Positions 58,260-64,000 of a stretch of 64,000 bases of DNA are shown here, piece by piece; the stretch's first letter is position 1, and every line of letters starts with the position of its first letter. Position numbers and translations under genes: made by a program. The stretch covers positions 3,183,001 through 3,247,000 of the forward strand of contig NZ_MEHJ01000001.1 of assembly GCF_001746415.1 (NCBI RefSeq), read 5' to 3'. A model generated the notes under the pieces. The model searched no databases and was not told the origin of the DNA. It saw only the letters and a list, made by a program, of their open reading frames with translations. Origin of the DNA: Streptomyces agglomeratus (lineage in GTDB: Bacteria; Actinomycetota; Actinomycetes; Streptomycetales; Streptomycetaceae).

Positions 58260-59579
58260 ATGTCCACAACCACCCCGGTGCCCTGTACGTTCTCGTTCGT
58301 GTCCGTCGTAAAAAAGACCGCGTTGACGGTCCTCTCCGCCGCGCTGCTGCCCGCACTCACCGCACTGCCCGCGCACGCGGCGCCAACGGACGACAAGCCC
58401 GGCAAACGGCAGCCGCAGCCCCCCGCGATGATGTCGACGGTCGGCGGCGCGCAACTCGGCCTGCCGGGTACGCAGGTGAAGCTCGGCCGGGGGGCGCCCG
58501 TTCTCCCGAAGGAGCTGAGCGGCCGGTCGTGGATCGTCGCGGACGCCGAATCCGGCGACGTACTCGCCTCGCACAACTCCCACTGGCGGCTGCCGCCCGC
58601 GTCCACCTTGAAGATGCTCTTCGCCGACACGGTCCTGCCGCGGCTGTCCAAGTCGCAGGTCTACAAGGTGAAGGACACCGACCTGGCCGGCATCGGCGAG
58701 GGCAGCAGCCTCGTGGGCATCAAGGAGGACCACACGTACTCCGTCCACGACATGTGGCTGGGCGTGTTCCTGCGGTCGGGCAACGACGCCGTGCACGTCC
58801 TGTCGGAGATGAACGGGGGGTGGGACAAGACCGTCGTGGACATGCAGACGCACGCGGACGAGCTCCAGGCACTGGACACCACCGTCGTCTCGCCCGACGG
58901 TTACGACGCGAAGGGCCAGGTCAGCAGCGCGTACGACCTGACGCTCATCGCCCGCAGCGGCATGCAGAAGAAGGACTTCCGCGAGTACTGCTCGACGGCG
59001 AGCGCCACGTTCCCCGGCGAGAAGAAGAAGGGGAAGAAGCGCGAGAGCTTCCAGATCCAGAACACGAACCGTCTGCTGACGGGGGCTTGGGGTGTCGAGC
59101 CGTACAAGGGCATGGCGGGCGTCAAGAACGGCAACACCACTCACGCGGGGGCGACGTTCACGGGTGTCGCGCAGCGGGGTGACAAGGTGCTGCTCGTGAC
59201 GGTCATGAACCCGTCCGCGAGCGAGGGCAGCGCCGTCTACAAGGAGGCCGCCCGCCTGCTGGACTGGGGCTTCGAGGCCGCGGGCAAGGTCACGCCGGTC
59301 GGGGAGCTGGTGCCGCCGAAGTCCGCGGCGACGGGCGGGGGCGCGCCGACCGCGCCGGGCGGGGGCGGCAAGAGCGCCAAGGGGGGCGGCGCGAGTGACA
59401 GCGCTGCCGCCGCCGACGACGCGCGGACGCGGCTCGCGGCGAGCGACGACGCCGCCAGCGGCGTCGGTACCGCGCTGGCGGTGGCGGGCGGCGTGCTGGT
59501 GGTACTGGCCGCCGGGGTCTTCCTGGTCAACCGGCGCTGGCCGCTGCCCGCCCTGACGCGCCGCCGCCCGCGCCCCTAG
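58260..59579 (+). CDS. D-alanyl-D-alanine carboxypeptidase (S11)
   Basis: Trims the last D-Ala from wall pentapeptides. About 439 residues. Signal peptide VKKTALTVLSAALLPALTAL, penicillin-binding motifs PPASTLKMLF (S-x-x-K), RSGNDAVHVL (S-x-N) and VKNGNTTHAG (K-T/N-G, here KNG), then a Gly/Ala/Asp linker and a C-terminal membrane anchor ALAVAGGVLVVLAAGVFLVN with a basic stop. ATG 58260 or GTG 58299 could start it. Its 3' end overlaps the convergent BrkB gene by 53 bases. Confidence 0.93.
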   Translation: MSTTTPVPCTFSFVSVVKKTALTVLSAALLPALTALPAHAAPTDDKPGKRQPQPPAMMSTVGGAQLGLPGTQVKLGRGAPVLPKELSGRSWIVADAESGDVLASHNSHWRLPPASTLKMLFADTVLPRLSKSQVYKVKDTDLAGIGEGSSLVGIKEDHTYSVHDMWLGVFLRSGNDAVHVLSEMNGGWDKTVVDMQTHADELQALDTTVVSPDGYDAKGQVSSAYDLTLIARSGMQKKDFREYCSTASATFPGEKKKGKKRESFQIQNTNRLLTGAWGVEPYKGMAGVKNGNTTHAGATFTGVAQRGDKVLLVTVMNPSASEGSAVYKEAARLLDWGFEAAGKVTPVGELVPPKSAATGGGAPTAPGGGGKSAKGGGASDSAAAADDARTRLAASDDAASGVGTALAVAGGVLVVLAAGVFLVNRRWPLPALTRRRPRP

Positions 59580-60597
59580 GGGGCGGGGTGCCGGGCCGCT
59601 CCTGGGGGGTGTCGGTGGGTGGGGTGTCGGGCGACGTGCCGGTGGGTGCGGTGCCGGGCGACGGGGTGTCGGCGGGTGGGGTGCCGGTCGGTGTCTCCTC
59701 CGCCTTCTTCCCGCCCGCCGCCCGCTCCTCGTCCGCCGCCCGCTCACGGTCGTGCCGCGTCGCCGTCCAGGCCGCGCAGCACAGCAGCAGCTTCGCCGTG
59801 AGGTTGATCCACAGCAGCAGCGCCACGGGTACGCCGAACGCCCCGTACATGCTCTTCGCCGCGACGCCCTTCATATAGCTGCCCAGCAGCACCTTGAGCA
59901 GCTCGAAGCCGATCGCGCCGATCAGCGACGCGGTGATCAGCCGGTGCCTGACCGGCTGCACGCCCGGCAGCAGGGTCAGGACGTACAGCAGGATCAGGAA
60001 GTCCGCGCCGACCGCGAGGGCGAGTGCGGCGGTCTGCAACAGCACGCCGCCCGCGCCGCTGTCCGACACGCCGGTCCGCTCGGCGGTCCAGTCGACGGCC
60101 GTCGAGCCGATCGAGGAGGCGGCCCAGGAGGAGAGCCCGATGAGGCCGAGGCCGGCCAGTACCCCGCCGTCCTTGAGCTTGCGCAGGAAGATGTTGCCGT
60201 CGTCGGCGTCGTCCAGGTCCCAGACGGCCCGCAGGCACTCCCGCATCGAGCCGACCCACCCGATGCCGGTGAAGAGCAGCAGGGCACCGGCGACGACGCC
60301 GACGGTGCCCGCGTTCTCCACGAGGGACGCGAGGTCGAGCTGCCCGGAGATGCCCGGCACCTGCTCGGCGATCTTGCTCTCCAGACGGTGCAGCTGATCG
60401 TCGGAGAGCAGCGCCGCGCCGATCGCGGCGGCGACGGTGATCAGAGGGAAGAGCGCGAGGAAGCTGATGAAGGTGATCGCGGCGGCCAGCCGGGTCCAGT
60501 GGACGCGATCGAGCGTCTCGTACGTGCGCCATGCGTGCGTCGCCGACAGCCGCGTGACGTAGGGGCCGACGACGGGCAGGTTCTTCAGCCAGTCCAT
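59527..60597 (-). CDS. YihY/BrkB-family membrane protein
   Basis: 356 residues, six membrane spans: TRLAAAITFISFLALFPLIT, LVENAGTVGVVAGALLLFTG IGWVGSMRECL, FLILLYVLTLLPGVQPVRHR and VPVALLLWINLTAKLLLCCA. The C-terminal 80 residues are a low-complexity Pro/Thr/Gly tail (TPTGTPPADTPSPGTAPTGT) without known role; it reads through the end of the carboxypeptidase gene on the other strand. Overlaps the GtrA-type gene by 13 bases. Function of the family unsettled (not an RNase, despite older annotations). Confidence 0.92.
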   Translation of the reverse strand: MDWLKNLPVVGPYVTRLSATHAWRTYETLDRVHWTRLAAAITFISFLALFPLITVAAAIGAALLSDDQLHRLESKIAEQVPGISGQLDLASLVENAGTVGVVAGALLLFTGIGWVGSMRECLRAVWDLDDADDGNIFLRKLKDGGVLAGLGLIGLSSWAASSIGSTAVDWTAERTGVSDSGAGGVLLQTAALALAVGADFLILLYVLTLLPGVQPVRHRLITASLIGAIGFELLKVLLGSYMKGVAAKSMYGAFGVPVALLLWINLTAKLLLCCAAWTATRHDRERAADEERAAGGKKAEETPTGTPPADTPSPGTAPTGTSPDTPPTDTPQERPGTPPPRGAGGGASGRAAASAG

Positions 60598-61010
60598 GAC
60601 GTGCGCCTACCCTCCGGGACGAAAACCAGCGTCCGTGTCCCCCAGAAGCGCAGACAGGTAGCGAGCGCCATGCCGACGACCGCTCCCGAGACGGTGTCGG
60701 CCCGCGGCGAGGTCAGGCCGAGACCGTAGTGGGAGACGGCGAGGCAGAGGAGTTGTACGAGCGCTCCGGCGACGTTGACGGCGAAGAAGAGCGCGTACCG
60801 CCGGGCCCGGCCGCGGCCCGTCGCCCTGCGCCGGTAGGTGCCGAGCGCGTTCCCGGCGTACGCGACCGAGCACCCGGCGACGAAGGACACCGCCTTCGCT
60901 GCGAGCGGGTCCCACCCCAGCGGGCCGCGCAGCCCTACGAACAGGGCGAGGTCGACGGTGTACGCGCACCCGCCGGCCAGCACGAAGCCGCGCAGCTCGG
61001 ACAGGCTCAC
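60585..61010 (-). CDS. GtrA-family membrane protein
   Basis: 141 residues from GTG 61010, four spans: LRGFVLAGGCAYTVDLALFV, AKAVSFVAGCSVAYAGNALG TYRRRATG, YALFFAVNVAGALVQLLCLA and VVGMALATCLRFWGTRTLVF. GtrA proteins help move polyprenyl-linked sugars; the mycobacterial relative next to dprE1 works with decaprenyl-phospho-arabinose. The position beside UbiA-, PAP2- and DprE1-like genes suggests the same lipid carrier here. Confidence 0.9.
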   Translation of the reverse strand: MSLSELRGFVLAGGCAYTVDLALFVGLRGPLGWDPLAAKAVSFVAGCSVAYAGNALGTYRRRATGRGRARRYALFFAVNVAGALVQLLCLAVSHYGLGLTSPRADTVSGAVVGMALATCLRFWGTRTLVFVPEGRRTSWTG

Positions 61011-61030
61011 GCCCCTCGCGGCCGGCCCTC

Positions 61031-62074
61031 TCACAGATCGGCCACCGCGAGCCCGTACAACGCCACCCATACGAGGCCGATGACCGCGAGTCCCCGGTCG
61101 CGCAGCACGACGTCCTCGGGGGCCCCGGCCGTGCCCCGGTCGGCGAACACGGCGTACCGCAGCACCGAGAGGATGAACGCGACCATCGACAGCTGGCGCC
61201 ACGGCAGCAGACCGCCGTTCGCCGTGCCGCCGCTCTCCAGGGCCCACAGGCAGTACCCGAGCACGGCGACCCCGGCCGCGAGCTGCCAGACGAAGCGCAG
61301 GTAGCCGGTGGTGTACTCGTCGAGGAGGGCGCGGGTGGCGCCGCGCTTCTCCGGGCGTCCCGCCATCTGCACGGCCTCGGAGTAACGTTTCGCCGCGACC
61401 ATGAAGAGCGCTCCGAAGCCCGCGGTGATCAGGAACCAGCGGGAGAGCGGGATGTGCAGCGCCACGCCGCCGATCATGGTGCGCATCAGGAAGCCGGTGG
61501 TGACGACGGCGAGGTCCACGACGAGGACGTGTTTGAGCCACACGCAGTACGCGAGCTGCATGACGACGTACGCCGTGAGCAGGGCGGCCGTCATCGCGTC
61601 GCAGAGCAGAGCCGCCGCGACCGGCGCGAGAACGGCGAGCAGAGCCCCGGTCGCGTACGCCACGGGTACGGGGACCTGCCCGGCCGCGACGGGGCGGCGG
61701 CACTTGACGGGGTGCGCGCGGTCGGCCTCGGCGTCGCGCGCGTCGTTGATCAGGTAGACGGCGGCCGCGGCGGCGGTGAACAGGACGAAGACGACGGCCA
61801 GTCGCCCCACCGCGAGGTACGAGTCCAGCTCGCCCGCGGCGGCGGGTGCGGCGAGGACCAGGACGTTCTTGACCCACTGGCGGGGGCGTACGGTGCGCAG
61901 CAGGGCGGCGGGCAGGCTCAGCGGCCGTCGTCCCGGCGCCCGGCGGGGCGCGGTGCGGCGCGGCCGGCCGATGACGGCGGGGGCGGCGGCTGTTGTGGTG
62001 GTGCTCACGGTGTTCGTGGTGTTCGTGGTCGTCGTCTTGGTGGTGGTGCCGGTGGTGCTGCTGCGCTCAGACAT
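61031..62074 (-). CDS. UbiA-family decaprenyl-phosphate phosphoribosyltransferase-like protein
   Basis: 347 residues from ATG 62074. A Thr-rich N-terminal tail of 30 residues (TTGTTTKTTTTNTTNTVSTT), then the prenyltransferase core: RTVRPRQWVKNVLVLAAPAA, the first Asp-rich motif YLINDARDAEADRAHPVKCR RPVAAGQV, the second region VAAKRYSEAVQM and LDEYTTGYLRFVWQLAAGVA. Transfers 5-phosphoribose from PRPP to polyprenyl phosphate, the first step to polyprenyl-P-arabinose in mycobacteria. Overlaps the PAP2 gene by eight bases. Confidence 0.9.
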   Translation of the reverse strand: MSERSSTTGTTTKTTTTNTTNTVSTTTTAAAPAVIGRPRRTAPRRAPGRRPLSLPAALLRTVRPRQWVKNVLVLAAPAAAGELDSYLAVGRLAVVFVLFTAAAAAVYLINDARDAEADRAHPVKCRRPVAAGQVPVPVAYATGALLAVLAPVAAALLCDAMTAALLTAYVVMQLAYCVWLKHVLVVDLAVVTTGFLMRTMIGGVALHIPLSRWFLITAGFGALFMVAAKRYSEAVQMAGRPEKRGATRALLDEYTTGYLRFVWQLAAGVAVLGYCLWALESGGTANGGLLPWRQLSMVAFILSVLRYAVFADRGTAGAPEDVVLRDRGLAVIGLVWVALYGLAVADL

Positions 62075-62687
62075 GCGCGGCGCCCCTTTCGGCGACAGCC
62101 GCACCTACAGCGCCGGCGGCTGGAGTGAGGAGTGACGTCGGGCAGACAGGTGAGGCCGCGTGGGCGGTTGGGGGGGCGGCCACCGGACCGGTCATCCAGG
62201 CCGCGCCGAGGCCGGCGGTGATCCCGCCGAGCAGGACACCGGCCACCACATCCGTCGGGTAGTGGACGCCGGCCACCAGCCTGGACACGCACATCGCGGC
62301 GGCCAGCGGCGTCACCACGCGGTGGCCGGCCGGGCGCAGCACACCGAAGGCCACGGCCGCGGCGGCTGCCGACGCCGCGTGGGAGCTGGGGAAGGAGTGC
62401 CGTCCGGCCGTACTCACCAGGGGCTCCAGGACGGCGAGTTGAGGGCGGGCCCGGCGTACCGCCAGCTTGACGGCCATGCTCGCGAGGTGCGCCGCGCCGA
62501 TCAGCGCCGTCCCGCGCAGCCAGGCGTGCCGTCGCTGGTGGTCGGCCCCCGCGCCCAGCAGGCCGGCGGCGATCCAGACGGCGCCGTGCTCACCGCACCA
62601 GGAGAGCCCCCGGGCGGCGGCCGCCACGCGTGGGTCCGTACCGCAGTCCCGCATGGCCGACAGCAGACAGCGATCAACCTCTCGCAT
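62067..62687 (-). CDS. PAP2-family phosphatase
   Basis: 206 residues. Phosphatase motifs VKLAVRRARPQL (K-x6-R-P), HSFPSSHAASAAA (P-S-G/S-H) and CVSRLVAGVHYPTDVVAG (S-R-x5-H-x3-D) are all intact; several membrane spans. In mycobacteria a PAP2 protein beside the UbiA-type enzyme removes phosphate from polyprenyl-phospho-5-phosphoribose, and the same role is likely here. First gene of the minus-strand unit running to the BrkB gene. Confidence 0.92.
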   Translation of the reverse strand: MREVDRCLLSAMRDCGTDPRVAAAARGLSWCGEHGAVWIAAGLLGAGADHQRRHAWLRGTALIGAAHLASMAVKLAVRRARPQLAVLEPLVSTAGRHSFPSSHAASAAAAAVAFGVLRPAGHRVVTPLAAAMCVSRLVAGVHYPTDVVAGVLLGGITAGLGAAWMTGPVAAPPTAHAASPVCPTSLLTPAAGAVGAAVAERGAAHV

Positions 62688-62869
62688 CTGTCACCCCTCT
62701 TCCGTAGCGGCGACCCGGCCGGTCGGCCGGGCTCAGGCAAGGGGCGACTCTGCTCGGATTAAGCAGACTAGTCATGTTAATTGCCGACGACACACCACCA
62801 ATCACCCATTTGCGCAGCACACCAGGCGATTACTGAACTATGATGTTTAGGGGCGATACGGTCACTGTC

Positions 62870-64000
62870 ATGCCTGTCGACACCGCCCCTGTGGAAGTGA
62901 CCGGTTGGGGCCGCACCGCCCCGACCACCGCGGCCCGCCTCGTCCGGCCGCGTTCGTACGAGGAGGTGGCGGACGCGGTCCTCGACTGCGCGGCGGACGG
63001 GGCGCGCGGCGGCATCGCGCGCGGACTCGGCCGGGCGTACGGAGACGCGGCGCAGAACGCGGGCGGCTGCGTACTCGACATGACCGGCCTCGACCGAGTC
63101 CGTACGATCGACGCCCGGGCGGGCGTCGTGGTGTGCGACGCGGGCGTGAGCCTGCACCGGCTGATGGAAGTGCTGCTGCCGCTCGGCTGGTTCGTGCCGG
63201 TGACGCCCGGGACGCGGTACGTGACGGTCGGCGGCGCGATCGGCGCCGACATCCACGGCAAGAACCATCACGGCTCGGGGTCCTTCTCCCGCCACGTCGT
63301 CTCGCTCGATCTGCTCACTTCCGACGGCGAGGTACGGACCGCCCCCTCCGGAACGGACCTCTTCGACGCCACTGCGGGCGGCATGGGCCTGACCGGCGTC
63401 ATCCTCTCGGCGACCGTTCGACTGCTCCCCGTCGAGACGTCGCTGATGTCGGTGGACACCGAACGCGCCACCGACCTCGACGACCTGATGGCCCGTCTCA
63501 CCGCCACCGACCACCGCTACCGCTACTCGGTCGCCTGGATCGACCTGCTCGCGCGCGGCGCGGCCATGGGGCGCTCGGTGCTCACCCGGGGGGATCACGC
63601 CCCGCTGGACGCGCTCCCGGCGCGCGCCCGCCGGGAGCCGCTCGCGTTCCGGCCGGGCAGGCTCCCGGCCGCGCCCGGCTTCGTACCGGAAGGGCTGCTC
63701 GGCCGTGGGTCCGTGGGGCTGTTCAACGCGCTCTGGTACCACAGGGCGCCCCGCGCGCGCCGCACCGGCGAGATCCAGAAGCTGTCGACGTTCTTCCACC
63801 CGCTGGACGGCGTCCCGCACTGGAACCGCGTCTACGGGCGCGGCGGATTCGTCCAGTACCAGTTCGTCGTCGGGTACGGGCAGGAGGAGGCGCTGCGCCG
63901 GATCGTCGGGCGCATCTCGGGGCGGGGCTGCCCGTCGTTCCTCGCCGTACTGAAACGGTTCGGGGACGGCGATCCCGGCTGGCTCTCCTTCCCGGTGCCC
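62870..64000 (+). CDS. DprE1-like FAD-dependent oxidase (3' end outside window)
   Basis: 377 codons visible. FAD-binding PCMH-type domain: RPRSYEEVADAVLDCAADGA, IARGLGRAYGDAAQNAGG, PVTPGTRYVTVGGAIGADIH GKNHHGSGSF with the flavin-site His pair, and TAGGMGLTGVILSATVRLLP. The second half has RYSVAWIDLLARG, STFFHPLDGVPHWNRVYGRG, FVQYQFVVGYGQEEALRRIV and FLAVLKRFGDGDPG, the order seen in decaprenylphosphoryl-ribose 2'-oxidase. ATG 62870 is the best start; ATGs at 62840 and 62843 are possible. Divergent from the PAP2/UbiA/GtrA genes. Confidence 0.92.
   Translation, partial: MPVDTAPVEVTGWGRTAPTTAARLVRPRSYEEVADAVLDCAADGARGGIARGLGRAYGDAAQNAGGCVLDMTGLDRVRTIDARAGVVVCDAGVSLHRLMEVLLPLGWFVPVTPGTRYVTVGGAIGADIHGKNHHGSGSFSRHVVSLDLLTSDGEVRTAPSGTDLFDATAGGMGLTGVILSATVRLLPVETSLMSVDTERATDLDDLMARLTATDHRYRYSVAWIDLLARGAAMGRSVLTRGDHAPLDALPARARREPLAFRPGRLPAAPGFVPEGLLGRGSVGLFNALWYHRAPRARRTGEIQKLSTFFHPLDGVPHWNRVYGRGGFVQYQFVVGYGQEEALRRIVGRISGRGCPSFLAVLKRFGDGDPGWLSFPVP

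Overview
The window comes from a high-GC actinomycete chromosome, almost certainly Streptomyces. Third codon positions are strongly G/C, genes often overlap by 1 or 4 bases (TGATG, ATGA), GTG starts are common, and several families are typical of Streptomyces (XRE/DUF5753 with DUF397, SCO4848-type membrane protein, BMP-type nucleoside transporter). The order deoA/cdd/nucleoside ABC, NeuB/NeuA glycan genes, acyl-CoA mutase, sdhCDAB and D-Ala-D-Ala carboxypeptidase looks like a conserved Streptomyces core segment into which variable DNA has been inserted.

Layout: (1) 1-2487, end of a polysaccharide locus (undecaprenyl-P sugar transferase and a GT4 glycosyltransferase). (2) 2762-7632, a decayed accessory patch: STAS protein, remnants of a helicase-associated domain protein, of unknown genes and of an IS110-type transposase, plus one intact secreted protein that looks like a ricin-lectin/aerolysin-type pore former. 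(3) 7717-14607, nucleoside uptake and salvage operon: BMP lipoprotein, double ABC ATPase, two permeases, cytidine deaminase, thymidine phosphorylase. (4) 14745-15992, M20 amidohydrolase. (5) 16238-27337, a nonulosonic acid (probably Kdn/teichulosonic acid-type) wall-glycan cluster: NeuB, NeuA-HAD fusion, two polysialyltransferase-like enzymes, a GT29 sialyltransferase, a GT8-TPR-pyruvyltransferase fusion, a GT2 enzyme and a DUF6716 glycosyltransferase-like protein.

(6) 27635-33054, a small low-GC integrated element that sits in the 3' end of a leuE/lysE exporter gene. The displaced old 3' end of the exporter gene survives at 27497-27635, while the exporter now ends in element-borne sequence. 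The element carries a frameshifted HK97-type capsid gene, an amber-interrupted small Cys protein and a WhiJ-like regulatory set (XRE/DUF5753, DUF397, DUF6879 and several tiny proteins); no integrase is visible. (7) 33652-43599, acyl-CoA mutase, an L,D-transpeptidase with a frameshift, two tandem sigma/membrane-protein modules, cupin, S1-domain, DUF4328 and hypothetical proteins. (8) 43758-49757, GH20 hexosaminidase, OHCU decarboxylase and the succinate dehydrogenase operon. (9) 49895-60597, assorted housekeeping, efflux and envelope genes, including an operon headed by a pair of palindromic operators. (10) 60585-64000, genes resembling the mycobacterial decaprenyl-phosphoryl-arabinose pathway (GtrA, UbiA-type phosphoribosyltransferase, PAP2 phosphatase, DprE1-like oxidase, which runs off the window).

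Most of the long overlapping reading frames are antisense shadows and were ignored. Functions are assigned from motifs recognised by eye; no search was run. Start codons are my own choices from Shine-Dalgarno spacing and domain limits.
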